Assembly (NCBI GenBank): GCA_019115665.1
Contig: DXDD01000001.1
Location: 1-57,900 of the forward strand
Source of the DNA: Candidatus Eisenbergiella pullistercoris
Lineage (GTDB): Bacteria; Bacillota; Clostridia; Lachnospirales; Lachnospiraceae
Direction: 5' to 3'
Length of the DNA stretch: 57,900 nucleotides
Shown here: positions 1 through 7,514 of the stretch, in pieces
How positions within the stretch are numbered: the first letter of the stretch is position 1
How the letters are laid out: each line of letters begins with the position of its first letter
Notes under the pieces: model-generated
Database searches by the model: none
What the model was told of the DNA's origin: nothing
What the model saw: the letters and a program-made list of their open reading frames with translations, nothing else
Made by a program: the position numbers and the translations under genes

Positions 1-331
1 CTGTGTTTGCGGCTCTTGTAGATGACGAATACGCAGGTTATGTGGTTTGCCGCGTTGACAGCGAGGTCGTGTGGGTGGAGTCTCTCTTTGTCAAAGAGGA
101 ATCCGCCGTCACGGTATTGGTGCTGCTCTGCACAGCAAGGCAGAGGAAATCGCCGCTTCCTATGGCGATGATACGGTTTACAATTATGTTCACCCCAACA
201 ACCACCGTATGATAGAATTCCTGCGAAAGCGAGGTTATACGGTATTAAATCTGATTGAGATCCGCAAACCGCACCAGGGAGAAAAGCTAACGCAGATAAT
301 TGCAGTTGGTGAACATGAATTTGATTATTAA
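1..331 (+). pseudogene. GNAT-family N-acetyltransferase, 5'-partial and frameshifted
   Basis: The reading frame enters from the left edge and gives an acetyltransferase core ending WVESLFVKEE. The family then expects an RRxGIG acetyl-CoA loop. Here the frame breaks at about 102-103, and RRHGIGAAL continues in the next frame, followed by a typical GNAT C-terminus (NNHRMIEFLRKRGY). Restoring one base at 102-103 would give KEE-Y-RRHGIG, so the lesion is a single-base deletion or a sequencing error. Known of the family: transfer of an acetyl group from acetyl-CoA to an amine; the substrate cannot be predicted. The neighbouring rmlC fragment supports real decay of this corner, but an assembly error cannot be excluded. 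Confidence 0.75.
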
Positions 332-628
332 GGGGGATAAAATTCCCGACGGCGTTTCACCGGCAGATGATGATCCACATTTGTTCACAACAATATGGGA
401 AAAGGAATCAACTGCAGCAGTTATTGTTCTGTGGCAGAAATCAGAGGAACGGCATGCTGGCCCGCAGAGATCAGGATCTCAGATCTCACTACGGCCAAAA
501 CCGGAAATTCCGGTTGTTGAAAAACTTCCGGCTTCCCCGAAAGGCTTCCTGCGATAGCTTTGCGCCTTCGGAAGCGTCCGCAAAATTCATGTGGAAGGTC
601 TGGCGCTGATTTGCTATAATAATTCAAG
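332..628. other. Non-coding spacer in the decayed left-edge zone
   Basis: About 300 bases lie between the broken acetyltransferase and the rmlC fragment. No open frame here resembles a known family. Two small dyads are visible: an 8-bp palindrome at 499-515 (AACCGGAA/TTCCGGTT) and a TTTGCG/CGCAAA hairpin at 559-584. The second resembles a hairpin in the leader at the right end of the window. A TATAAT lies at 615-620 but lacks a convincing -35. Confidence 0.5.
559..584. repeat. Small hairpin related to the right-edge leader hairpin
   Basis: TTTGCG at 559-564 pairs with CGCAAA at 579-584. The enclosed sequence reads GCC-TTCG-GAAGCGTC. The hairpin at 57803-57829 has the same arms and a loop that differs mainly by lacking the TTCG insertion. 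The resemblance is read directly from the sequence. Membership in one repeat family is inference. Confidence 0.4.
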
Positions 629-1027
629 GTGCGAGAAATAAAATTCCAATTTTTCGTGATAGCAAAAATCCGGATGAAGGGAGAAAAGGTAGCTTATGGC
701 TCTGTCTTCGGCGTGTATGTTGATACGAGACCGGACAGCAGGACTTTCGGCGTCGTTCAGACTGTACATATAACACCTGGTATTCAGGTTTTTGTCCCCC
801 AGGGCGTATGCAATGGTTTTCAGGCGCTTGAAGATACGGAATATCTATATTTCTTTGACAATGAATGGGTTCCTGGAATGCCCGGTACGGCACTTTGCCC
901 GTTAGATCCCGAACTTGGTATCAGGTGGCCGATCCCTGTTGATATCAATAACTCTGATCAGATTTCTCAGAAGGATTCCAAGGCCCCCACTTTTAAGGAA
1001 CTTTGTGAGATTCTGGGTATCAATTGA
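629..1027 (+). pseudogene. rmlC: dTDP-4-dehydrorhamnose 3,5-epimerase (RmlC) C-terminal remnant
   Basis: From about 690 the product matches the second half of RmlC-type epimerases: GSVFGVYVDTRPDSRTFG, then FVPQGVCNGFQAL, a tyrosine-rich segment, and DPELGIRWP near the end. The family makes dTDP-rhamnose precursors for surface glycans and is usually about 180 residues. Only about 110 recognisable residues remain. The N-terminal cupin part with the conserved histidine segment is missing, and the first residues after the nominal GTG do not fit the family. No good ribosome-binding site precedes it. It is read as a 5'-truncated gene, and no other rhamnose gene is nearby. It ends 13 bases from the convergent ABC-F gene. 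Confidence 0.7.
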
Positions 1028-1040
1028 AAGGGAGCGCCGC

Positions 1041-3083
1041 CTATTCGGACAGCTGCTCCCATTCTTCCATTTTTAAAAGAAGCTCTTCTTCGATTTCCGC
1101 CTTTTCCTTCGACAGCTCCTGGAGCCTTGCCACATTGGTGCAGACCTCCGGAAGCGCCATCTCTTCATCGATCTGCGCGCTCCGCTCCTCCAGAACGGCA
1201 ATGCGTTCTTCGCAGCGTTTCAGCGCGTTTTCCTTTTTCCGCTGGGCGGCCTGCGCTTCTTTCTGGCTCTTCCAGTCCTGCTTGAGGGCGCTTTCCGAAG
1301 CGGGAGAGGAAGCGCCGTTTCGGATGCCGACAGCTTGGGCGAATCCTGCGGCAGAGCCTCTTCCTGCGGCAGAGTCTTTTCCTGCCACCGCGCCCCGGCC
1401 CGCGGCGGGCGTACCGGCTCCGGACGGCGAGCTCTGACCTAAGGCAGCCATGCCGTTTCCGGCAGCTGCCTGTATAAGCTGCGCCTTCTTTTCCAGATAG
1501 TAGTCGTAATTTCCCTGATATCCGGTGAGCGCGCCGCCCTCCAGCTCCAGGATGCGGCTGGCAGTGCGGTTGATGAAGTAACGGTCGTGAGAGACATACA
1601 GGACAGTCCCCGTATAATTGTTCAGCGCGTCCTCCAGGATTTCCTTGCTGGTGATGTCCAGATGGTTGGTGGGCTCGTCCAGGATCAGGAAATTGGCCTC
1701 GGAGAGCATCAGCTTCGCCAGGGACACCCGGCCGCGCTCGCCGCCGGAGAGCATTTTGATCTGCTTGAACACGTCCTCTCCGGTGAACAGGAAGGCCGCC
1801 AGGACGTTGCGGATCTCCGTATTCGTGAGCGCCGGATATTCGTCCGAGATTTCTTCAAAAATGGTTTTATCCGGATGCAGCACATGGTGCTCCTGGTCGT
1901 AGTAGCCGATCTGAACCTTGCTTCCGATGCGGATCTCTCCGGCGTCCGCGTCCACCAGACCGTTGATGATCTTTAAAATCGTGGTTTTGCCCGTTCCGTT
2001 ATCCCCGATGACGGCCACATGCTCGCCGCGTTTTAAGAAGAAGGAAAGGTCGGAAAAAAGCGCCTGTCCGTCAAAGGCTTTGGCCAGTCCTTCCACGCTC
2101 AGCACATCGTTTCCGCTCTCAATGCGGGGCTTTAACTGGATGTGCATGTCGTCACGCACCTCTGTAGGCTTTTCCAGCACCTCCATTTTCTGGAGCATCT
2201 TCTCCCGGCTTTCCGCCCGGCGGATGGATTTCTCCCGGTTGAAGGAGCGCAGCTTTTCGATGACGGCCTCCTGATGCTTAATTTCCTGCTGCTGGTTCAG
2301 CCAGGCGCGCATCTGGGCAGAGCGGATCTGTTCCTTTTTCACCGCATAGTCGGAATAGCTTCCGGAAAAAACGCCTGCCCTTCCGCCGTCCAGTTCTATG
2401 ATCTTCGTGGCGATCCTGTCCAGGAAATACCGGTCGTGGGAGACGATGAGCACCGCGCCCTGGTAGTTCGCAAGCCAGGTTTCCAGCCAGGCGATGGAGT
2501 TCATGTCCAGATGGTTGGTGGGCTCGTCCAGAATGATCAGGTCCGGACGCGTCAGGAGAAGACGGCCCAGGGCGACGCGGGTCTTCTGGCCGCCGGAGAG
2601 GGTGGAAACCTGTTTGGAAAATTCTTCCTCCGTAAAGCCGAGTCCTTTCAGCACGCCGGTCACTTCGCTGCGGCAGCTGTAGCCGTCCATCTGCTCAAAG
2701 CGGTGGGTGAGCCGGGTGTATTTTTCCATCAGGGAATCCAGGTCTGTGCCGGAGACCTGCTTCATCTGAAGCTCGCAGGAGCGGATTTCCTCTTCCAGAA
2801 GGAGCACCTCCTTTTTCGCCTCAAGCACCTCGTCGTAGATGGTCTTATCGCCTTCCACCTGCGCGTTCTGCGGCAGATAGCCGAAGCTTACGTCCTTTCC
2901 CCAGACAACGATCCCTTCGTCCGCCTCCAGCTCCCCGGTGAGGATGCGAAGCAGCGTGGTCTTTCCCGCTCCGTTGATGCCGACGATGGCGGCTTTTTCG
3001 TGATCTTCTATATGAAAAGAGCAGTTTTTGAAAATCTGCTTTTCGTGGAATGCCTTACCCACGTTCTGGCAGGATAAAATCAT
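1041..3083 (-). CDS. ABC-F family ATPase (YdiF/Uup-like)
   Basis: This 680-residue protein has two ABC cassettes and no membrane segments, the ABC-F layout of ribosome-associated translation factors. Walker A motifs are at about residues 35-42 (GINGAGKT) and near 350 (GDNGTGKT), with signatures LSGGQKTRVALG and LSGGERGRVSLA and a DEPTNHLD Walker B in each half. A charged linker joins the halves. An Ala/Gly/Ser-rich stretch then leads to a C-terminal coiled coil as in Uup and YdiF. I chose the ATG complementary to 3081-3083 (MILSCQNVGKAF) over the upstream in-frame ATG because it directly starts the cassette and follows AAAGGA. The gene is divergent from rex, as ydiF is near rex in Bacillus subtilis. 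The exact subfamily is uncertain. Confidence 0.9.
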   Translation of the reverse strand: MILSCQNVGKAFHEKQIFKNCSFHIEDHEKAAIVGINGAGKTTLLRILTGELEADEGIVVWGKDVSFGYLPQNAQVEGDKTIYDEVLEAKKEVLLLEEEIRSCELQMKQVSGTDLDSLMEKYTRLTHRFEQMDGYSCRSEVTGVLKGLGFTEEEFSKQVSTLSGGQKTRVALGRLLLTRPDLIILDEPTNHLDMNSIAWLETWLANYQGAVLIVSHDRYFLDRIATKIIELDGGRAGVFSGSYSDYAVKKEQIRSAQMRAWLNQQQEIKHQEAVIEKLRSFNREKSIRRAESREKMLQKMEVLEKPTEVRDDMHIQLKPRIESGNDVLSVEGLAKAFDGQALFSDLSFFLKRGEHVAVIGDNGTGKTTILKIINGLVDADAGEIRIGSKVQIGYYDQEHHVLHPDKTIFEEISDEYPALTNTEIRNVLAAFLFTGEDVFKQIKMLSGGERGRVSLAKLMLSEANFLILDEPTNHLDITSKEILEDALNNYTGTVLYVSHDRYFINRTASRILELEGGALTGYQGNYDYYLEKKAQLIQAAAGNGMAALGQSSPSGAGTPAAGRGAVAGKDSAAGRGSAAGFAQAVGIRNGASSPASESALKQDWKSQKEAQAAQRKKENALKRCEERIAVLEERSAQIDEEMALPEVCTNVARLQELSKEKAEIEEELLLKMEEWEQLSE

Positions 3084-3144
3084 GGTGTGTCCCGTCCTTT
3101 CGTACCTGTTCGTTCCGGCGTCTGAGCCGGTTTTGTCCAGAATC

Positions 3145-3173
3145 AGTTTAACGGGAAGCGGGAAGGATGTCAA
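3145..3173 (-). promoter_or_regulatory. Predicted sigma-A promoter of the ABC-F gene
   Basis: Read on the minus strand, TTGACA (3168-3173) is followed by a 17-base spacer and TAAACT (3145-3150). This lies about 60 bases upstream of the chosen ABC-F start. Its -35 faces the -35 of the rex promoter. Confidence 0.7.
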
Positions 3174-3191
3174 TGGCTCCCGGCATTGACA
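3168..3191. promoter_or_regulatory. Inverted repeat formed by back-to-back -35 elements (ABC-F/rex)
   Basis: TGTCAATG (3168-3175) and CATTGACA (3184-3191) are perfect 8-base inverted copies separated by 8 bases. Each arm contains the -35 hexamer of one of the two divergent promoters. The dyad could be an operator or only the consequence of two consensus hexamers. It does not match the Rex operator pattern TTGTTAA-N4-TTAACAA. Confidence 0.6.
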
Positions 3192-3214
3192 TATTTTTAA
3201 CGGGTGGCTATAAT
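3186..3214 (+). promoter_or_regulatory. Consensus sigma-A promoter of rex
   Basis: TTGACA (3186-3191), a 17-base spacer and TATAAT (3209-3214) match the housekeeping consensus at every position. Transcription should start near 3221, giving a leader of about 40 bases before the GTG of rex. Confidence 0.85.
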
Positions 3215-3258
3215 GGGAAAGGAATCCAGAACAGTGACTTGACGGGAGACTTGAAACA

Positions 3259-3918
3259 GTGGAAAAAGAAATATCTCAGGCAGTGATCGGCCGTCTGCCC
3301 CGGTACTTCCGGTTCCTGGGAGAACTGAAGGATCAGGGGGTGGAACGGATTTCTTCGCAGGAGCTGAGCAGGCTGATGCATGTGACGGCGTCGCAGATCA
3401 GACAGGATTTCAACCATTTCGGCGGATTCGGCCAGCAGGGATACGGCTATAATGTGGAATATCTTTATACGGCGATCGGAAGGATTCTCGGACTTGACAG
3501 GAAGCATCATCTGATCATCATCGGCGCGGGGAATCTGGGACAGGCGCTGGCCAATTATATGAATTTTGAGCGAAGGGGCTTTCTTTTCACCGGCATCTTC
3601 GATATCAACGAAGCGCTGCACGGCAGGCGGATCCGCGGCATCCAGGTGCGGCCCATGGAAGAAATGCAGGATTTTATAAGGGAGAATGACATTGACATCG
3701 CGGTTCTTACCATACCTAAGGACGGCGCGGTTGCAACGGCGGAAAAGCTGGTGGAGGCCGGCATTAAGGCGATCTGGAATTTCGCCCATGTGGATCTGGA
3801 TGTTCCGGATGATGTGCAGGTGGAGAACGTACATCTTTCCGACAGCCTGTTCCGCCTGTCCTATATGGCCAACCGGTATGAGAAGCAGAAGAAGGCGGCG
3901 CCTCGGGATGACAGATAG
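3259..3918 (+). CDS. rex: Redox-sensing transcriptional repressor Rex
   Basis: This 219-residue protein has an N-terminal winged-helix domain (about 1-80; SQELSRLMHVTASQIRQDFNHFGGFGQQGYGY) and a Rossmann NAD(H)-binding domain starting at GAGNLG (89-94). It ends in the swapped helix region (NFAHVDLDVP...LSDSLFRLSYMANRY). Rex proteins sense the NADH/NAD+ ratio and release operators of fermentation and respiration genes when NADH rises. The start is GTG with GGGAG about 10 bases upstream. Length and motifs are standard. It is monocistronic, between its own consensus promoter and a terminator, and divergent from the ABC-F gene. No autoregulatory Rex operator was recognised. Confidence 0.96.
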   Translation: MEKEISQAVIGRLPRYFRFLGELKDQGVERISSQELSRLMHVTASQIRQDFNHFGGFGQQGYGYNVEYLYTAIGRILGLDRKHHLIIIGAGNLGQALANYMNFERRGFLFTGIFDINEALHGRRIRGIQVRPMEEMQDFIRENDIDIAVLTIPKDGAVATAEKLVEAGIKAIWNFAHVDLDVPDDVQVENVHLSDSLFRLSYMANRYEKQKKAAPRDDR

Positions 3919-3928
3919 GCTTCCCGCA

Positions 3929-4002
3929 GCAAAAAGCGCCGGACAGAAGGGCAGGATAAGGGCTGAAAATGCGTCGGGGAAGCTTTCCGGGCGCTTTTTT
4001 GC
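3929..4002 (+). terminator. Probable rho-independent terminator after rex
   Basis: GCAAAAAGCGCC (3929-3940) pairs with GGCGCTTTTTTGC (3990-4002) with one bulged T. It encloses a loop of roughly 50 bases that holds a smaller GGAA/TTCC hairpin. The T-run lies within the 3' arm. The long loop makes this weaker than a classical terminator. Confidence 0.55.
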
Positions 4003-4062
4003 ACGATAAGCCAGGGGGCTTCTCTGTCCGGTCACGAGAAGTCCCGGGGGGAGGAGAAGCGG

Positions 4063-5739
4063 ATGAGAGAAGAACGGATAAGAGAAAAACAGCTGGAATA
4101 TCTGGTCACGGCGGCGGAGATGAAGGCGTGCGACCGCTATACCACGGAAGGCTTCGGCATGCCCTCCCTGGTGCTGATGGAGCGGGCCGCGCTCGCCTGC
4201 GCGCAGGAGCTCCTTTCAGAAAAAAGACTCCGGGGAAAACGGACGCTGATCGCGGCGGGCTGCGGCAATAACGGCGGAGACGGGCTTGCGGTTGGCAGGC
4301 TTTTGATGCAGGAAGGATTCCCCGTGGACTTCTGGCTCATCGGGGAGAGAGGCCGCTGTTCCCCTGAGACGGAAAAACAGCTGGAGATCCTGGAAAAATA
4401 CGGCTGCGCCGTTCTGGATCACAGGTCGGAACGGGAGTATGATATTATTGTGGACGCCATTTTCGGCATCGGTTTAAAAAGGCCCCTGGAAGGGATTTAT
4501 GCGGAGGCTGTGGAATATGTGAACGGAAGCGGAGCCTTTGTGCTGAGCGTGGATATTCCCTCCGGCGTCGGAGCGGATACGGGAAGAATCTGGGGCTGTG
4601 CGGTCCGGGCGGACGTGACGGTCACCTTTGCCTTCTTAAAGCGGGGGCTTCTGCTGTATCCCGGCGCTTCCTGCGCCGGAAGGGTCAGACTGGCGCAGAT
4701 CGGCATCACGGAGGAAAGCTTTCAGGGAAAGCTTCCGGCGGCCTTTACCTTCCGCAGGAACGCGCCGCTCCCTCTTCCGGAAAGGGATCCGAACGGGAAC
4801 AAGGGAACCTTCGGAAAGGTTCTGCTGGCGGCGGGAAGCCCCGGTATGGCGGGAGCGGCGGTGCTTTCCGCCCGCGCCGTGCTGGGCGCGGGAGCGGGCA
4901 TGGTACGGGTGCTCTGCGGGGAGGAAAACCGGAGCATCCTGCAGGCGGCTGCGCCGGAGGCCATGCTTGCTCTGTATGGCGAAGCGGCCGGGCAGGACGG
5001 GGCCGGTCCGGGCAGGATGCCTTCCGACGCCTTTCGGGCCGGTCCGGGCAGGACGCCTTCCGACGCCTTCCGGGACGCGCAGGGCTGGGCGGACGTGATC
5101 GCCGCAGGCTGCGGACTGGGATGTTCCAGGGAGGCGCAGGAGCTGATCCGGCTGATCCTGACGGAAAAGAAAAAGCCGCTGGTGCTGGACGCGGACGGGA
5201 TCAATATCCTGGCGGCGGACCGCGCACTTCTGGATCACGTCTGCCGGATGCGGGAAGCGGGCGGCGCTCCGCTCATCCTGACGCCCCATCCGGGAGAACT
5301 GGGAAGACTGGCGCAGACGGATATGGAAACGCTGCTTTCCGATCCGGTTTCCGTATGCACGGAATGGGCGGGGCGGCTGAATGCCGTCGTGCTGTGCAAA
5401 ACGGCGGCCACCGTGGCGGCGGATCCGCGGGGGCGCGTCTATATCAATCACAGCGGCAATAGCGGAATGGCGACTGCGGGAAGCGGGGACGTGCTGACCG
5501 GCATCATCGCCGGACTGCTGGCGCAGGGCATGGAACCCTTTGAAGCCGCCTGCCTGGGCGTTTATCTCCACGGCCTTGCGGGAGACGCGGCCGCCGCCCG
5601 GGCCGGCGAGCATGCCGTCACCGCCGGAAAGCTTCTGGAGGCGCTGGGGCCGGTGATGAAGGCGGCGACAGACGCGCGGCGTACCGGCAGATCCGCCGGC
5701 ACGGTCAGGGGCGCTGACGCCCGGAAAGTCAGAAATTGA
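4063..5739 (+). CDS. nnr: Bifunctional NAD(P)H-hydrate epimerase / ADP-dependent dehydratase
   Basis: The 558-residue product repairs hydrated NAD(P)H: the N-terminal YjeF domain epimerises NAD(P)HX, and the C-terminal ribokinase-like domain dehydrates it using ADP. The N-half shows NNGGDGLAVGRLL (about 69-81), VDAIFGIGLKRPLEG and VDIPSGVGADTG. The C-half shows NGNKGTFGK (about 244), DADGINIL, TPHPGELGRL and AGSGDVLTGI (about 471). A 36-base tandem duplication (5002-5073) adds a repeated GPGRxPSDAFR segment within the dehydratase half. The start ATG follows GGAGGAG. The stop lies 11 bases before alr, so the two are probably co-transcribed, as in many Firmicutes. Confidence 0.93.
   Translation: MREERIREKQLEYLVTAAEMKACDRYTTEGFGMPSLVLMERAALACAQELLSEKRLRGKRTLIAAGCGNNGGDGLAVGRLLMQEGFPVDFWLIGERGRCSPETEKQLEILEKYGCAVLDHRSEREYDIIVDAIFGIGLKRPLEGIYAEAVEYVNGSGAFVLSVDIPSGVGADTGRIWGCAVRADVTVTFAFLKRGLLLYPGASCAGRVRLAQIGITEESFQGKLPAAFTFRRNAPLPLPERDPNGNKGTFGKVLLAAGSPGMAGAAVLSARAVLGAGAGMVRVLCGEENRSILQAAAPEAMLALYGEAAGQDGAGPGRMPSDAFRAGPGRTPSDAFRDAQGWADVIAAGCGLGCSREAQELIRLILTEKKKPLVLDADGINILAADRALLDHVCRMREAGGAPLILTPHPGELGRLAQTDMETLLSDPVSVCTEWAGRLNAVVLCKTAATVAADPRGRVYINHSGNSGMATAGSGDVLTGIIAGLLAQGMEPFEAACLGVYLHGLAGDAAAARAGEHAVTAGKLLEALGPVMKAATDARRTGRSAGTVRGADARKVRN
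5002..5073 (+). repeat. 36-bp tandem duplication inside nnr
   Basis: Two adjacent 36-base units (5002-5037 and 5038-5073) differ at two positions and keep the reading frame. They encode two copies of a 12-residue Gly/Pro/Arg-rich segment in the dehydratase domain. Confidence 0.9.
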
Positions 5740-5750
5740 GGAAAACAGAG

Positions 5751-6938
5751 ATGAGAAACGAAATGAAATATGAAAGAATCTGGGCCGAGGTGGATCTGGA
5801 CGCCATCCGGCAGAATGCGGAAAGCCTGCTGAAAAGGGTGAGCCCCGGCGCAAAGCTGATCGCGGTGGTGAAAATGGACGGCTACGGGCACGGCGCGGTT
5901 CCCATCGCCCACGAGCTGGAGGACAGGAAGGATGTGTACGGCTTTGCCGTTGCGACGGTGGAAGAGGCGCTCATCCTGCGCGGAAGCGGGATCCGCAAGC
6001 CGGTCCTGGTTCTTGGCTATACCTTTCCGGATACCTATGAGAAGCTTGCCAGAGAGGAGATCCGCCCCGCGGTGTTCCGGGAGGATATGCTCCCCGCGCT
6101 TTCCGAGGCGGCGGCCGTAAGCGGGCGGCCGTTCCCGGTCCATATCAAGGTGGATACCGGGATGAACCGCATCGGAATCCGGCCGGACGATGCCGGACTC
6201 GCTTTTGTAAAAAAATGCATGGAAACGCCGGGGCTTGAGATCGAAGGGATCTTCACTCATTTCGCAAGAGCGGACGAAGCGGACAAAACCTCCGCGAACG
6301 CTCAGCTTTCCGCCTTCCTTGCCTTCTGCGGCAGGGTGGAAAAGGAGCTGGGCCTGCGCATCCCTCTGCGGCACTGCGCCAACAGCGCGGGGATCGTGGA
6401 AATGCCGCAGGCGGGGCTGGACGCGGTGCGCGCGGGCATCATCCTCTACGGACTCTGGCCTTCGGACGAGGTGAGGCGGGATATCGTTTCCCTGAAGCCG
6501 GCTCTTTCCCTCTACAGCCGGATCATCTTCATCAAGGAGGTGAAGGCGGGAGAGCAGATCAGCTACGGCGGGACCTTTACGGCGCGGGAAAACATGCGTG
6601 TGGCGACGATTCCCGCAGGCTATGGAGACGGCTATCCCAGAAGCCTTTCCGGAAAGGGCTATGTGCTGATTTCGGGAAAACGCGCCCCGATCCTGGGCCG
6701 CGTCTGCATGGATCAGTTCATGGTGGATGTGACGCAGATCGAAGAGGCGCGGGAAAACGATCTGGTGACGCTGATCGGGACCGACGGAGAGGAGAGCGTT
6801 TCCATGGAGCTTCTGGGAGAGCTTTCCGGGCGTTTCAACTATGAGCTTGCCTGCTGCCTGAACCGCCGGGTGCCGCGGGTTTACAAAAAAGATGGAAAAA
6901 CCGTCTATACCAGGGACAATTTCCGCGATTTCTCTTGA
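5751..6938 (+). CDS. alr: Alanine racemase
   Basis: This PLP enzyme interconverts L- and D-alanine for peptidoglycan. The fold-type III barrel carries the PLP lysine at about residue 41 in VVKMDGYGHG; the family more often has ANAYGHG, so this is a mild variant. The second catalytic base is the tyrosine at about 272 in SYGGTF. The motifs VDTGMNRIGI, GIFTHFARAD, AGYGDGYPR and GRVCMDQFMVD are also present. I chose ATG 5751 (395 residues, GAGG 10 bases upstream) over the TTG that overlaps the nnr stop. The alr-mazF order is conserved in Firmicutes. Confidence 0.96.
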   Translation: MRNEMKYERIWAEVDLDAIRQNAESLLKRVSPGAKLIAVVKMDGYGHGAVPIAHELEDRKDVYGFAVATVEEALILRGSGIRKPVLVLGYTFPDTYEKLAREEIRPAVFREDMLPALSEAAAVSGRPFPVHIKVDTGMNRIGIRPDDAGLAFVKKCMETPGLEIEGIFTHFARADEADKTSANAQLSAFLAFCGRVEKELGLRIPLRHCANSAGIVEMPQAGLDAVRAGIILYGLWPSDEVRRDIVSLKPALSLYSRIIFIKEVKAGEQISYGGTFTARENMRVATIPAGYGDGYPRSLSGKGYVLISGKRAPILGRVCMDQFMVDVTQIEEARENDLVTLIGTDGEESVSMELLGELSGRFNYELACCLNRRVPRVYKKDGKTVYTRDNFRDFS

Positions 6939-7010
6939 CCTGCGGATGTATACCTTTCAGAAACGGTGCAATACTAATGCTATCATTTCTGAAAAGGAGC
7001 GTGAGACGAA

Positions 7011-7352
7011 TTGCGTCGAGGAGATATTTATTATGCGGACCTGAGGCCGGTTGTAGGTTCGGAGCAGGGCGGCGTGCGTCCGGTGCTGATCGTGCAGAAC
7101 GACGTGGGAAACAGACACAGTCCCACCGTGATCTGTGCGGCGATCACCTCCAAAACCAACAAAACGAAGCTGCCCACCCACATCGAGCTTCATGCCGGAC
7201 AGTATGACATCGTAAAGGATTCGGTCATTCTGCTGGAGCAGCTCCGCACCATCGACAAAACCCGTCTGAAGGACAAGGTCTGTCATCTGGACGCCCCCGT
7301 GATGAACCGGGTCAACGAGGCTCTTAAAGTCAGCCTGGAGCTGATTACATAA
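7011..7352 (+). CDS. mazF: MazF/NdoA-type endoribonuclease, no adjacent antitoxin seen
   Basis: The 113-residue product has the PemK/MazF fold: [30 protein letters not shown] at the N-terminus, then [15 protein letters not shown] and [17 protein letters not shown]. These match Bacillus NdoA-type mRNA interferases that cut single-stranded RNA at short motifs. The start is TTG with AAGGAG 11 bases upstream; an ATG is not available nearby. In Bacillus a small antitoxin gene lies between alr and ndoA. Here the 72 bases between them encode nothing plausible, so either the antitoxin is elsewhere or the protein is not run as a classical toxin. Confidence 0.93.
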   Translation: MRRGDIYYADLRPVVGSEQGGVRPVLIVQNDVGNRHSPTVICAAITSKTNKTKLPTHIELHAGQYDIVKDSVILLEQLRTIDKTRLKDKVCHLDAPVMNRVNEALKVSLELIT

Positions 7353-7386
7353 GAGCGGCGGAAGAAAAGACGGAAGCGGCGGTTCC

Positions 7387-7415
7387 TTGACGTTTTTCCA
7401 GACGGATGCTATATT
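7387..7415 (+). promoter_or_regulatory. Predicted extended -10 promoter of yebC
   Basis: TTGACG (7387-7392), a 17-base spacer and TATATT (7410-7415), preceded by TGC as an extended -10. It lies in the gap after mazF, so yebC can be transcribed independently with a leader of about 90 bases. Confidence 0.75.
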
Positions 7416-7430
7416 ATAACATGGTCATAT

Positions 7431-7481
7431 CCCGCCGCGGGTCCGCACGGCTCATGCGGCTGCGCGGACCGCGCGGGCGGG
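7431..7481 (+). repeat. GC-rich hairpin in the yebC 5' leader
   Basis: The arms CCCGCC-GCGG-GTCCGC (from 7431) and GCGGACC-GCGC-GGGCGGG (to 7481) pair over nearly all of their length around a loop of about 15 bases. No U-tract follows, so it is not a terminator. It lies between the predicted promoter and the ribosome-binding site. Confidence 0.7.
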
Positions 7482-7514
7482 AGAGAAAGAACGACAGAGA
7501 AAAAGGAGAAAAAC

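Noticed and set aside
300..609. Two short open frames after the broken acetyltransferase
   Set aside because: They lack ribosome-binding sites and family resemblance and probably reflect non-coding spacer.
3084..3258. Rex operator in the rex/ABC-F intergenic region
   Set aside because: The dyad present (TGTCAATG/CATTGACA) does not match TTGTTAA-N4-TTAACAA and is explained by the two -35 hexamers.
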